From DATLFP01 sp035540955 (GTDB lineage: Bacteria > Actinomycetota > Acidimicrobiia > Acidimicrobiales > CADCSY01), in contig DATLFP010000109.1 in NCBI GenBank assembly GCA_035540955.1, positions 1 to 30,140 of the forward strand: a stretch of 30,140 bases of DNA. The letters are read 5' to 3'. This document shows positions 7,761 to 16,927 of this stretch, piece after piece. The position numbers were made by a program, and so were the translations under genes. The notes below the pieces were generated by a model. The model did not search any database. It was not told where the DNA came from and saw only the letters and a program-made list of their open reading frames with translations. Numbering within the stretch: the first letter of the stretch is position 1; every line of letters begins with the position of its first letter.

Positions 7761-9140
7761 ATGGTCGGAAGGTGCTCGACGGTCCGGCGGACGGCGGTCG
7801 TCGCCCTGGTGAGTGCCCTGGCGCTGGCGGGTGTGCAGCTCACGTCGCCGGCCGCCAGCGGGCAGGAGCCCTTCGCGGCCGGGTCCGGCCGGGCGGCGGC
7901 CAAGCTCGTGAAGGTGGGTCCGGCGCGCGGGGCGCTCACGCTCGCACCGCAGTTCGGGCTCGCCCTCGCCGACTTCCTCAACACGAGGGGCCGCGGCGAC
8001 GTCCGCACTGCTGACTTCGCCGCCCTCGAGGACTCGGTGCCGCCGGAGATCCGCGCCGCCCTGCCGACGGTCAAGGTCGAGTCGACCGACGATGACGCCG
8101 AGACCGGCGAGACCGTCACCGTCGGCACGCCGCCCGAGGTCCCGCTGAAGCTGGGCGGTGCCGAGCTGCATGCCGATGCCGGCCCCGCGCCATACGGGGC
8201 GTCGTCGTTCACCGCTGGCGCCCTCGACCTCGGTGTCGGCACCATGTCCGGCGCTCGCGCCGAGTCGCGCACCGGCGTCGTCGATGGGAGGGTTCGCGAG
8301 GCGGTGGCCCGGGTCGTCATCCCCCGACTCGAGCTCGCCGACGGCGCGGTCGTGCTGGAGAACCTCACCTGGCTCGCCGTGCAGCGCACGGGTGGCGAGC
8401 AGGTCGAGCAGGCGACCTTCTCGGTCGGCGCCGCCACGGTTGCCGGGCAGTCGCTCGCTGCGCCGTCGGGCGGCGACCTGCCCCTCGAGGACGTGGCGGC
8501 CGCCGTGGCGCCGGTGCTCGCACCTCTGGGCATCGAGCTGACGTTCCCCGTGGCCCGGATCGACAAGGGCGCCGTCGCCCTCAGCCCGCTCCGCCTACGG
8601 TTGCGCGCGTCGGACGCCGCTCCCGCGCTCGTCCCGATCACCGAGGGGGTCCAGCCGGTCCGCGAGCCCCTCGTCGACGCCATTCGCGAGGGGTCCGACG
8701 GCCAGGTCGACGCCGGCCTGCTCCTGGCCGACATCGGGCTGGGTGTCGTCACCGGCGGCTCCACCCTCGACATCGAGCTCGGCGGCGTCATCGCCGTCAC
8801 CGCGGAGCCGGCCGCCGGCTTCCGGTTCGGAACGGCCGGCGGCTTCGCCCTCGGGGCGACGGGCGGCGGGTCCTCGCTCGGCGGTACGGGTCGCTCGACC
8901 ACCGGCGGTGGCGGACTGGCAGCACCGTCGGCAGCCACGTCGCCGGCAGCGGCCGGCTCATCGGTTCCCGCTGGGTCGGGGAGCGGCGGTGTCGCGCTGG
9001 ATGCAACCCCAACGTCGTCGAGCGAGGAGCGGGGAGGGCCGCTGCTGGCGGTCGGCATCATCGGGCTCCTGGCGGCGGCGGCGGCGGCGATCGCCGACCT
9101 CCGCAAGGTGAGGACCGGTCGCCGGATCATCCCCGTCTGA
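7761..9140 (+). CDS. Exported, C-terminally membrane-anchored protein of unknown function
   Basis: 459 residues; ATG at 7761 preceded by GGGGGGAAGC. A signal peptide is clear: basic start MVGRCSTVRR, hydrophobic core to about residue 28, and a likely cleavage near SPAASGQ. The body (about 40-360) is rich in Val, Ala, Leu and Asp with repeated short strand-like segments and no Cys in the mature part, suggesting a beta-rich extracellular fold. A low-complexity Gly/Ser/Ala/Thr linker (about 365-425) leads to one membrane helix around LLAVGIIGLLAAAAAAI and a short basic tail KVRTGRR. No LPxTG motif is present. It lies 28 bases before the binding-protein gene of transporter system A, so it may be an envelope partner of that system. 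No family was recognised. Confidence 0.8.
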   Translation: MVGRCSTVRRTAVVALVSALALAGVQLTSPAASGQEPFAAGSGRAAAKLVKVGPARGALTLAPQFGLALADFLNTRGRGDVRTADFAALEDSVPPEIRAALPTVKVESTDDDAETGETVTVGTPPEVPLKLGGAELHADAGPAPYGASSFTAGALDLGVGTMSGARAESRTGVVDGRVREAVARVVIPRLELADGAVVLENLTWLAVQRTGGEQVEQATFSVGAATVAGQSLAAPSGGDLPLEDVAAAVAPVLAPLGIELTFPVARIDKGAVALSPLRLRLRASDAAPALVPITEGVQPVREPLVDAIREGSDGQVDAGLLLADIGLGVVTGGSTLDIELGGVIAVTAEPAAGFRFGTAGGFALGATGGGSSLGGTGRSTTGGGGLAAPSAATSPAAAGSSVPAGSGSGGVALDATPTSSSEERGGPLLAVGIIGLLAAAAAAIADLRKVRTGRRIIPV

Positions 9141-9168
9141 GCACGCGCCCGCCGAGACCGGAGCCCGC

Positions 9169-10845
9169 ATGACCGAATCGATCCGTTCCAACCCGGCCGC
9201 GCCGTCCGCCGCCGGCAGAGTGCTGCGGGGCTACGCCCCGGTCGCGGTGCTCGCGCTGCTGTTCGTCCTCATGGCCGCCATCGTCCCGTCGACGAACGTC
9301 GACGAGCGCGGCGCCGCCGTGCGCGCCGGGCAGGTCGGCGTGGGGTCCGGTGATGCGGCGGGCGACGTGGGATCAGGCGGCGAGATCGGCACCGCAGGTG
9401 GACCGGGCACGCCGGGAACCGGTGGTACCGGTCCCGGTGCGGCGACTCCGGGTGGTGGCCAGGCCGGCGCGCCGGCGGCGACGGGCGGGTGCCCGGACCG
9501 AGCCGAGCAGGTGCCGGGCGACCCGTACTCGCCGCCGTGCATCGCGTTCGAGGGAGACAACGGCGGTGCTACTGCCAAGGGCGTGACGGCGGAGGAGATC
9601 ATTGTCTCCGCCCGGATCCTCAACGAGAAGGGCTTCCAGCAGACGCTGGCCCAGCTGGCCGGGGCCGACATCGTCGATGAGCCCGAGGACGTCCGGCGCA
9701 CCATCCAGGCCATCGCCGACTACTTCAACCAGAACTTCCAGTTCTACGGCCGCACGTTCGAGATCGTCTTCTACGACGGCAAGGGCTCGGGCACCATCGA
9801 GCTGCAGGGCGGCGGCCAGGCCGAGGCCGAGGCCGACGCCATCACCTCGGCCGAGGAGATCGGGGCCTTCGCCGAGATCAACGGCTCCTCGGCCCCGTTC
9901 GCCGACGCGCTGGCCCGCAAGAAGGTCATCGCGTTCGGCACGCCTTACCTGTCGCGCAACTGGCACGTCGAGCGGCGCCCGTACAACTGGAGCTTCGCCA
10001 CCGACTGCTCGATCATCGTGGAGTCGGTCAACGAGTTCGCCAACCAGACGCTGGCCAACAAGCCGGCCGTCTTCGCCGGCGGGAACCTCAAGGACCAGCC
10101 GCGCAGGTTCGCGGCGCTCTCACCCGACAACCCCTGGTACATCGACTGCGTCGACCAGGGCATCGCCATCACCGAAGCAGCCGGTAACCCGACCCCGCTG
10201 CGCATCACCTACAAGCTCGACATCGACTCGATGTCGAACCAGGCCGCGAACATGATCGCCAAGCTGAAGTCCGAGGGCGTCACCACCATCCTCTGCGGCT
10301 GCGACCCGATCATCCCGGTGTTCCTCACCACCAAGGCCGCCGAGCAGAACTACCACCCCGAGTGGATCGTCGCCGGCACCGCCTTCTCCGACATCGACCT
10401 GGTGGCCCAGCTCTACGACCAGGACCAGTGGTCGCGGGCCTTCGGTGTGAGCTTCCTGAGCTCGTTCCTGCCCATCGAGTCCGGCATCGGCTACAGCGCG
10501 TACAAGACGATGCGCGACGACGAGCCGGCGTTCGCCGTCGAGCTGATCTACGCCCAGATGTACATGCTCGCCATCGGCGTCCACATGGCCGGTCCCAACC
10601 TCACCCCCGAGACCTACGAGCAGGGCATGTTCGCCTACCCGGGTGGCACCGGCCCGTTCGGGACGTGGGGCTTCGACGAGGACAGCTACACCCCCACGCA
10701 GGACTACCGGGTGATCTGGTACGACCCGGAGGCGACGTCGGCCATGAACAGCAAGCCGGGCGCGTACATCGAGGCGTACGACGGTCGCCGGTTCAAGCGG
10801 GGCGACCTGCCCGCGGCCGACCAGCCGCCGGTGTTCCGCCAGTGA
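9169..10845 (+). CDS. Liv-type ABC transporter substrate-binding protein, system A
   Basis: 558 residues. A basic N-terminus and a hydrophobic segment around residues 24-42 (APVAVLALLFVLMAAIV) export or anchor the protein; no lipobox Cys is present. A Gly/Pro/Thr/Ala-rich linker runs from about 50 to 105. The binding domain follows, starting at a Cys pair (GGCPDRAEQ...YSPPC) and the phrase DNGGATAKGVTAEEIIVS. It continues with a periplasmic-binding-protein type I pattern including TIQAIADYFNQNFQFYGRTF, a central LKSEGVTTILCGCDPIIPVF, and NYHPEWIVAGTAFSDIDLVA. Such proteins deliver branched-chain amino acids, amides, acids or other small ligands to the permease. The ligand is unknown. Its stop overlaps the permease GTG by 4 bases (GTGA). 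Confidence 0.9.
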   Translation: MTESIRSNPAAPSAAGRVLRGYAPVAVLALLFVLMAAIVPSTNVDERGAAVRAGQVGVGSGDAAGDVGSGGEIGTAGGPGTPGTGGTGPGAATPGGGQAGAPAATGGCPDRAEQVPGDPYSPPCIAFEGDNGGATAKGVTAEEIIVSARILNEKGFQQTLAQLAGADIVDEPEDVRRTIQAIADYFNQNFQFYGRTFEIVFYDGKGSGTIELQGGGQAEAEADAITSAEEIGAFAEINGSSAPFADALARKKVIAFGTPYLSRNWHVERRPYNWSFATDCSIIVESVNEFANQTLANKPAVFAGGNLKDQPRRFAALSPDNPWYIDCVDQGIAITEAAGNPTPLRITYKLDIDSMSNQAANMIAKLKSEGVTTILCGCDPIIPVFLTTKAAEQNYHPEWIVAGTAFSDIDLVAQLYDQDQWSRAFGVSFLSSFLPIESGIGYSAYKTMRDDEPAFAVELIYAQMYMLAIGVHMAGPNLTPETYEQGMFAYPGGTGPFGTWGFDEDSYTPTQDYRVIWYDPEATSAMNSKPGAYIEAYDGRRFKRGDLPAADQPPVFRQ

Positions 10846-12971
10846 TCGCCACCGCTCGAGCACGGCTGGAGGACGATCGCCGGCTCCGCGCCGCCGCCAT
10901 CGTCGTCGCGATGGTGCTGGCGTACCCGCTCCTCGGCGCGCTGCTCCCCGACGGCGCGCCGGTGGGTGTCGCCCTGCAAGGCGCGGTGTTCGGCACCGTC
11001 ACCGCCCTCCTCGCGATGGGGCTGATCCTGCTGTACCGGACCGACAGCATCGTCAACTTCTCCTACGGGGCGATGGGCCTCGTCGGCGGGAACCTCGGGG
11101 TCAACCTCTACCTCGAGGCCGGCTGGAACTACTTCCTCGCCATGGGCGTCGGCGTGGTCACCGGGCTGGTCGTGGGCGGCGTCGTGGAGGTCGTCGTCAT
11201 CCGGCGGTTCTCCGAGGCCAGCCGCCTCGTGCTCACCGTCGCCACCATCGGTCTCGCCCAGATCCTCGGCTACTTCGGCGCGTTCTTCATCCCGCAGCGC
11301 TTCGGTTCGAGCGGGCTGGTCGGGGGCTTCGAGACGCCCTTCACGTTCGGCTTCGACATCGAGCCGGTGCACTTCACCGCCGGCCACATCTTCATCATCG
11401 CCGCCGTGCCACCGATCATCGCCGCGCTGTCGTGGTTCCTCCTTCGCACCGACGCCGGCGTCGCCGTCCGCGCCGCGGCACAGAACAAGGAGCGGGCGCT
11501 GCTCCTCGGCATCCCGATCCACCGGTTGAAGACGATCGTGTGGATCGTGGCCGGTGGGCTGGCGGCGCTCACCATCATCCTGCGCGCACCGTTCTCCGGG
11601 ACGGCGTCGAACCCGCTCACCGCGCCCATCACCGTCCTGCTGCCGGCGCTGGCCGCCGCCGTGATCGCACGCATGGAGTCCCTCCCCGTAGCGTTCGCAG
11701 CCGGCGTCGGCCTCGGCGTGCTCGACCAGCTCGTGCGCTGGAACGTCGACAAGGCGTCGGCCGCCGACCTCGCCTTCCTGCTCGTGATCCTGGTGGCGCT
11801 GCTCCTGCAGTCCGGGAAGATGTCGCGTGCCCACGACATCTCCTTCACCGTGCACCTCGCCGGCGTCGTCCGCGCCGTACCCGCCGAGCTCCGCCACCTC
11901 CCCGAGGTGCGAATAACCAAGTGGGTGCTCGTCGCCATCGCAGGCCTCGCCGCCGTCGTGATCCCGCGCGGGTGGGCGCCGTCGTCCCAGAGTCTCGCCG
12001 CCACCGCCACGGTGTGGGCGTTGGTCGCCGTCTCGCTCGTGGTGCTCTCGGGGTGGACCGGCAAGATCAGCCTCGGCCAGTTCGGCATCGTCGGCGTGGC
12101 CGCCATCGCCGCCGGCAACATCGTCGAGCGCTGGAACATCGACATCTTCGTCACCCTGCTCATCGCCGGCGTCGTCGGCGCGCTCACGGCGCTGGCGGTC
12201 GGCCTGCCGGCGCTTCGCATCAGGGGGCTCTTCCTCGGTGTCACCACCCTCGCCTTCGCCGTCGCCCTCGACAGCTTCTTCCTCAACCCCGTCAACTTCC
12301 CCGACTACGTGCCCGACAACGTGAACCCGCCGATCCTCTGGGACCGCTTCGACGCCAGCGAGCAGCTCCCGATGTACTACCTCGGTCTCGGCGTGCTCAC
12401 GCTCGGCATCGTGCTCACCGCCAGCCTCCGGCGCACCCGGTGGGGACGCGTGCTGCACGCGGTGAAGGAGAACGAGAAGACCGCCCAGGCCCACGCCGTC
12501 CCGACGACGACGGTGAAGCTGGTGGCGTTCTGCTACTCGGGCTTCCTCGCCGGGCTCGCCGGTGGTGTCTACGTGCTCGTGCTGCGAGGGGCGAGGGTCG
12601 GTTCGTTCCAGCCGATCATGAGCCTCGAGGTGTTCTCGATGACCGTGATCGGTGGGCTCGGCTCGATCCTCGGCGCGCTGCTCGGGGTGATGACGTTCCG
12701 GTTCCTGCAGACCGCCGTCTCTGGTGAGCTTCGGCTCGCGATCTCGGGTGCGGGGCTGCTGGTGGTCCTGTACGCGCTGCCCGGCGGCTTCGGCCAGGCC
12801 GTGTACTGGTCGCGCGACCAGCTCCTCCGCCAGGTCGCCCGTCGACGCGGCATCCACGTGCCGAGCCTCATCGAGGACAGCCGAACCGACCGCGGCGACA
12901 CCGTCGCTGACGAGCCGCACCTCGCCGACGCGCAGCTGCTCGCGCCCGAGCCCGAGGAGGTGCGGGCGTGA
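10842..12971 (+). CDS. Fused Liv-type ABC permease (LivH-like plus LivM-like), system A
   Basis: 709 residues, from a GTG in a GTGA overlap with the binding protein. The N-terminal half (to about residue 325) is LivH-like: ALLAMGLILLYRTDSIVNFS, VVVIRRFSEASRLVLTVATI, and the ATPase-coupling loop AQNKERALLLGIPIHRLKT. A hydrophilic joint (about 326-362) leads to a LivM-like half with VVLSGWTGKISLGQFGIVGV, LPALRIRGLFLGVTTLAFAV, the second coupling loop VKENEKTAQAHAVPTTTVKL, and VIGGLGSILGALLG. A cytoplasmic acidic tail ends the protein. In most bacteria these are two separate proteins forming a heterodimer, so here one chain supplies the whole channel. It ends in a GTGA overlap with the ATPase gene. 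Confidence 0.93.
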   Translation: MIATARARLEDDRRLRAAAIVVAMVLAYPLLGALLPDGAPVGVALQGAVFGTVTALLAMGLILLYRTDSIVNFSYGAMGLVGGNLGVNLYLEAGWNYFLAMGVGVVTGLVVGGVVEVVVIRRFSEASRLVLTVATIGLAQILGYFGAFFIPQRFGSSGLVGGFETPFTFGFDIEPVHFTAGHIFIIAAVPPIIAALSWFLLRTDAGVAVRAAAQNKERALLLGIPIHRLKTIVWIVAGGLAALTIILRAPFSGTASNPLTAPITVLLPALAAAVIARMESLPVAFAAGVGLGVLDQLVRWNVDKASAADLAFLLVILVALLLQSGKMSRAHDISFTVHLAGVVRAVPAELRHLPEVRITKWVLVAIAGLAAVVIPRGWAPSSQSLAATATVWALVAVSLVVLSGWTGKISLGQFGIVGVAAIAAGNIVERWNIDIFVTLLIAGVVGALTALAVGLPALRIRGLFLGVTTLAFAVALDSFFLNPVNFPDYVPDNVNPPILWDRFDASEQLPMYYLGLGVLTLGIVLTASLRRTRWGRVLHAVKENEKTAQAHAVPTTTVKLVAFCYSGFLAGLAGGVYVLVLRGARVGSFQPIMSLEVFSMTVIGGLGSILGALLGVMTFRFLQTAVSGELRLAISGAGLLVVLYALPGGFGQAVYWSRDQLLRQVARRRGIHVPSLIEDSRTDRGDTVADEPHLADAQLLAPEPEEVRA

Positions 12972-14638
12972 CGTCCGGCGATCCGATCCTCGTCTGCGAC
13001 GGCGTGGACGTGGCCTACGGTCCCGTGCAGGTGCTGTTCGGCCTCGACCTCACCGTCGACCGGGGCGAGATCGTTGCGTTGCTGGGCACCAACGGCGCCG
13101 GCAAGTCCACGCTGCTCAAAGCGGTGTCCGGCCTCGTCAAGGCCAAGGCCGGCACCATCGTCTTCGACGGCGAGGACATCACCGGCGTCCCCGCGCATCG
13201 CACCGCGGAACGAGGGCTCGTGCAGATGCCGGGCGGCAAGGGCGTGTTTCCCCAGCTGTCGGTGCGGGAGAACCTGCGGCTCGCGTGCTGGCTCTTCCGT
13301 GACGACAAGGAGCGCACCGACGCCAAGATCGACGAGGTCCTGACGCTCTTCCCACGCCTGAAGGAGCGCTACCGCGCGCTCGCCGGCGACATGTCCGGCG
13401 GGGAGCAGCAGATGCTCACCCTCGGCATGGCGCTCGTCAACGAGCCGAAGCTGCTCATGATCGACGAGCTCTCGCTCGGCCTGGCGCCCACCATCGTCGG
13501 TGATCTCATCGGCGTGGTCCACGACATCCACGCCACCGGCGTCACGATCATCGTCGTCGAGCAGTCCATCAACGTGGCCCTCACCCTGGCCCAGCGGGCC
13601 GTGTTCATGGAGAAGGGCGAGTTCCGCTTCACCGGGGCGACCGCCGAGCTGCTCGAGCGCCCCGACATCCTGCGCTCGGTCTTCATCGCCGGTGCCTCGG
13701 TCGGGTCAGGCGACGAGGAGGTCGGGGGCGAGACGCGCGCGGCGGCGGAGAAGACCAAGCAGCAGCTGGCGCGTCAGGCGCCGGGCGCCGATGCCGGAGC
13801 GGTCCTCGAGTGCCACCACGTGCTGAAGCGGTTCGGGGGGATCGTCGCCGTCGACGGCGTGTCGATCGGGCTCCGGCGCGGGGAGATCCTGGGGCTCATC
13901 GGGCAGAACGGCGCCGGCAAGACGACGCTCTTCGACTGCATCTCGGGCTATCACCGCATCGACGCCGGCCGCATCGAGCTCTCCGGCCACGACATCACCG
14001 ACTGGGAGCCGCACGAGCGGGCCCGGGCCCGACTGGGCCGGTCGTTCCAGGAGGCGATGCTCTATCCCTCGCTGACCGTGGCCGAGACGATCGCAACCGC
14101 CCTCGAGCGCCACCTCGCCAACCACGACATCTTCGCCGCCGCCCTCGCCGCGCCGGCGTCGTACGAGTCCGAGCTGGCGGCATGGCTGCGAGTCGAGGAG
14201 CTCGTCGAGCTCATGAGCCTGCAGGCATACCGCGACAAGCTCGTCGGCGAGCTCTCCACCGGCTCGCGACGCATCGTCGAGCTGGCCTGCATCCTCGCCC
14301 AGGAGCCCAGCGTGCTGCTGCTCGACGAGCCGTCGGGCGGCGTCGCCCAGCGCGAGACCGAAGCGCTCGGGCCGATGCTGCTCCGGGTGCAGGAGGCGAC
14401 GGGCTGCTCGATCCTCGTCATCGAGCACGACATGCCGCTGCTCAGCTCCATCTGCGACCGGATGTACTGCCTCGAGCTCGGCCAGGTCATCGCCGAGGGC
14501 ACACCGGAGGAGGTGCTCAACCACCCCCGGGTGATCGAGTCCTACCTCGGCGAGAACGAAGCGGCCATCAGCCGCTCCGGTGCCGCGGCGCCGAAGCCGC
14601 GCGCCCCGCGGCGCCGCCGCCAGCTCGCCGCCGACTGA
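12968..14638 (+). CDS. Fused Liv-type ABC ATPase (LivF-like plus LivG-like), system A
   Basis: 556 residues carrying two complete ATPase domains. Domain 1 is LivF-like: Walker A GTNGAGKST near residue 40, signature MSGGEQQML near 142, Walker B MIDELSLGLAP near 162, and VVEQS where the switch His usually lies, as in LivF proteins. A linker of about 30 residues (about 246-270) follows. Domain 2 is LivG-like: Walker A GQNGAGKTT near 311, an unusual signature LSTGSRRIVELA near 429, Walker B LLLDEPSGGVAQRE near 449, and the switch His in VIEHDM near 485. The protein would power the fused permease from the cytoplasmic face. Domain order is F then G, and both nucleotide sites should form within one chain pair. 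Confidence 0.93.
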   Translation: MTSGDPILVCDGVDVAYGPVQVLFGLDLTVDRGEIVALLGTNGAGKSTLLKAVSGLVKAKAGTIVFDGEDITGVPAHRTAERGLVQMPGGKGVFPQLSVRENLRLACWLFRDDKERTDAKIDEVLTLFPRLKERYRALAGDMSGGEQQMLTLGMALVNEPKLLMIDELSLGLAPTIVGDLIGVVHDIHATGVTIIVVEQSINVALTLAQRAVFMEKGEFRFTGATAELLERPDILRSVFIAGASVGSGDEEVGGETRAAAEKTKQQLARQAPGADAGAVLECHHVLKRFGGIVAVDGVSIGLRRGEILGLIGQNGAGKTTLFDCISGYHRIDAGRIELSGHDITDWEPHERARARLGRSFQEAMLYPSLTVAETIATALERHLANHDIFAAALAAPASYESELAAWLRVEELVELMSLQAYRDKLVGELSTGSRRIVELACILAQEPSVLLLDEPSGGVAQRETEALGPMLLRVQEATGCSILVIEHDMPLLSSICDRMYCLELGQVIAEGTPEEVLNHPRVIESYLGENEAAISRSGAAAPKPRAPRRRRQLAAD

Positions 14639-14701
14639 CGTCCTCACGGCGCGTGAATACACCGGTCGCTCGTGCGTCGGTTGGCGCAAGAGCACGTCGC
14701 G

Positions 14702-14728
14702 GTGTGGGACAGCAAGCCCGTCCCGCAC
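14702..14728 (+). terminator. Stem-loop between the two transporter operons, possible terminator
   Basis: GTGTGGGAC (14702-14710) can pair with GTCCCGCAC (14720-14728) over 9 base pairs including one G-T pair, with a 9-base loop. It lies in the 114-base gap after system A and 24 bases before the GTG of system B. There is no T-run after it, so it may weaken read-through or stabilise an mRNA end rather than act as a classical terminator. Confidence 0.35.
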
Positions 14729-14752
14729 TGACGAGGTGAGCCGGGGGGAGCC

Positions 14753-16927
14753 GTGGAGAGCATCCTGAACGCACGACGCGACGACGCCCTGCGGCGCGCA
14801 TGGCGCCATCGCCCGGTGCGTTGGGTCGCCGGTGTAGTGGCGTACTACGGCGCGATCCAGGCCTTCTGGCCGGTCAAGCCGGGGGTGGTGCTGCAGGGGG
14901 TCATCATCGGTGGCCTCACGGCCCTGATCGCGTTCGGCATCGCGCTGATCTACCGAGCCAACCGGGTGGTCAACTTCGCCCAGGGCGACCTCGGGGCGGT
15001 GCCGGCCGTGCTCGCCGTCCTCCTGATCGTCGGTCCGGGGTGGCCGTTCCCGCTCGCCGCCGTCACCGGGCTCGTGGTTGCGGTCGTGCTCGGCGTGCTC
15101 GTCGAGGTGCTGGTCATCCGGCGCTTCGCCAAGGCGCCGCGGCTCATCCTCACGGTCGCGACCATCGGTCTCGCTCAGATCCTGGCGGGGATCGGTCTGG
15201 TGCTGCCCCAGCTCTTCGACCTCACCGTGCCACCGCAGTCGTACCCGTCGCCGCTCGATGTGTCCTTCACCGTCGATCCGATCCGGTTCTCCGGCAACGA
15301 CGTGCTGGCGATCCTCGTGGTCCCGCTGGCGATCATCGGGCTCGCCGCCCTGCTGCGGTACACCGACATCGGCATCGCCATCCGGGCGAGCGCCGAGAGC
15401 GCCGACCGGGCATCGATGCTCGGCGTGCCCGTCGCCCGCATCCGCGTCGTCGTCTGGGTCCTCGCGACGGTCCTCGCGACGGTCGCCATGCTTCTCCGCG
15501 CCGGGATCGTCGGGCTGCCGATCGGCAGCGTCCTCGGCCCGGCCATCCTCCTGCGGGCGCTGGCGGCGGCCGTCATCGGGCGCATGGAGCGGCTGCCGAC
15601 CATCCTCGTCGCCGCCCTCGCCCTCGGCGTGCTCGAGTCGGCGATCTTCTTCAACCGGGGCGATGCGCTCCTCGTGTCGCCGATCGTGTTCCTCGTGCTG
15701 CTCGGTGCGCTGCTCTTCCAGCAGCGCGACCGCTTCACCCGCTTCGCAGAGGCGAGCAGCTGGCGCAGTGCGGCCGAGGTGCGGCCGGTTCCTGCGGTCC
15801 TCGCCGGCCTGCCCGAGGTCCGGTGGGCGGGGCGCGGCCTCGTGGGCGGGCTCGCTCTGCCGCTCCTCGGCCTCCCGGTGCTCCTCAGCGAGGGTGACGT
15901 GAACCGCGCCGCCGGCGTCCTCATCTTCGGGATCGTCGCGGTGTCGCTGGTGGTGCTCACCGGGTGGGCAGGCCAGGTGAGCCTCGGCCAGATCGGCTTC
16001 ATGGGCGTCGGGGCCGCAATCGGAGGAGCGGCCACGGCTCGATGGGGTTGGGATCTCTCGCTGGCGCTGCTGGCAGCGGGCATCTGCGGCGCGGTGGCCG
16101 CCGTGCTGATCGGCCTGCCGGCGCTTCGGGTCCGGGGACTTCTCCTCGCGGTCGCCACCCTTGCGTTCGCGCTGGCCGTGTCCGCCTGGTTCCTCAACCG
16201 TGACATCCAGTCGTGGCTCCCGACGTCGCGCGTGCCGCGGGAGCCGCTGTTCGGCCGGATCGTGATCGAGTCCGAGACGCGCTTCTACTACGTGTGCCTG
16301 GCGGTGCTCGTCATCGTGGTACTGATGGCCAGGGCATTGCGCGCCGGGCGCACCGGTCGGGTGCTCGTTGCCACCCGGGAGTCGGAGCGAGCGGCGCAGT
16401 CCTACGGGATCAACGTCACCTCGGCCAAGCTCACCGCGTTCGCATGCAGCGGGTTCTTCGCTGCACTCGCCGGCGGCCTCTTCGTCCACCACCAGCAGAG
16501 CCTCGGCGTCTCGGCGTTCGCCGCCGAGCAGAGCATCCGGGCCTTCACCATGGTGGTGATCGGCGGCCTCGGGTCGCTCCCCGGCGCCCTGCTGGGCGCG
16601 CTGTACGTGCAGAGCACCGACTGGTTCGGCAACATCTGGCCCACCGAGATCCGGGGGCTGATGGCGTTCCTCAGCACGGGCGTCGGCTTGCTCGTCGTCC
16701 TCATGGTCCTGCCCGGTGGCCTCGGCTCGCTGCTCTACCGGGCCCGCGACCGCTACCTTCGGTGGGTCGCCGCCCGCAGGGGCATCGTCGTGTCGAGCCT
16801 GGTCGCCGACGTGCGCGTCGAACACGACCCCCTTCCGAGCGCGCTCGACGACGCTCCGCCTTCGGGTGCGCTCGACGACGTTCCCCCGTCGGATGGGCTG
16901 CCAGAGCTGTCGAGGGCCGGATCGTGA
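14753..16927 (+). CDS. Fused Liv-type ABC permease (LivH-like plus LivM-like), system B
   Basis: 724 residues; GTG start with a GGGGGGAG ribosome site at 14742-14749. It has the same layout as the system A permease. LivH-like half: ALIAFGIALIYRANRVVNFA, VLVIRRFAKAPRLILTVATI, coupling loop ASAESADRASMLGVPVARIR. LivM-like half: VVLTGWAGQVSLGQIGFMGV, LPALRVRGLLLAVATLAFAL, coupling loop ATRESERAAQSYGINVTSAK, and VIGGLGSLPGALLG. The motif-by-motif match shows it is a paralogue of the system A permease with clear sequence divergence. The cytoplasmic C-terminus ends in two copies of a 9-residue ALDDxPPSx unit. It overlaps the ATPase gene through GTGA. Confidence 0.93.
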   Translation: MESILNARRDDALRRAWRHRPVRWVAGVVAYYGAIQAFWPVKPGVVLQGVIIGGLTALIAFGIALIYRANRVVNFAQGDLGAVPAVLAVLLIVGPGWPFPLAAVTGLVVAVVLGVLVEVLVIRRFAKAPRLILTVATIGLAQILAGIGLVLPQLFDLTVPPQSYPSPLDVSFTVDPIRFSGNDVLAILVVPLAIIGLAALLRYTDIGIAIRASAESADRASMLGVPVARIRVVVWVLATVLATVAMLLRAGIVGLPIGSVLGPAILLRALAAAVIGRMERLPTILVAALALGVLESAIFFNRGDALLVSPIVFLVLLGALLFQQRDRFTRFAEASSWRSAAEVRPVPAVLAGLPEVRWAGRGLVGGLALPLLGLPVLLSEGDVNRAAGVLIFGIVAVSLVVLTGWAGQVSLGQIGFMGVGAAIGGAATARWGWDLSLALLAAGICGAVAAVLIGLPALRVRGLLLAVATLAFALAVSAWFLNRDIQSWLPTSRVPREPLFGRIVIESETRFYYVCLAVLVIVVLMARALRAGRTGRVLVATRESERAAQSYGINVTSAKLTAFACSGFFAALAGGLFVHHQQSLGVSAFAAEQSIRAFTMVVIGGLGSLPGALLGALYVQSTDWFGNIWPTEIRGLMAFLSTGVGLLVVLMVLPGGLGSLLYRARDRYLRWVAARRGIVVSSLVADVRVEHDPLPSALDDAPPSGALDDVPPSDGLPELSRAGS
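16841..16894 (+). repeat. Tandem duplication of a 27-base unit in the permease tail
   Basis: Two adjacent 27-base units (16841-16867 and 16868-16894) begin with the same GCGCTCGACGACG and encode ALDDAPPSG and ALDDVPPSD. They lie in the disordered C-terminal tail of the system B permease and keep the reading frame. This is probably a recent slippage or unequal-crossover duplication. Confidence 0.7.

Noticed and set aside
10704..12920. Long minus-strand open frame opposite the system A permease
   Set aside because: It is a shadow of the permease coding strand; composition is Asp/Glu/Arg/His-rich and without motifs.
13706..16825. A very long minus-strand open frame (over 1000 codons) across the system A ATPase and system B permease
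   Set aside because: It lies antisense to strongly supported ATPase and permease genes, is rich in Arg, Asp, Glu and His as expected of antisense frames in GC-rich DNA, and has no domain motif.
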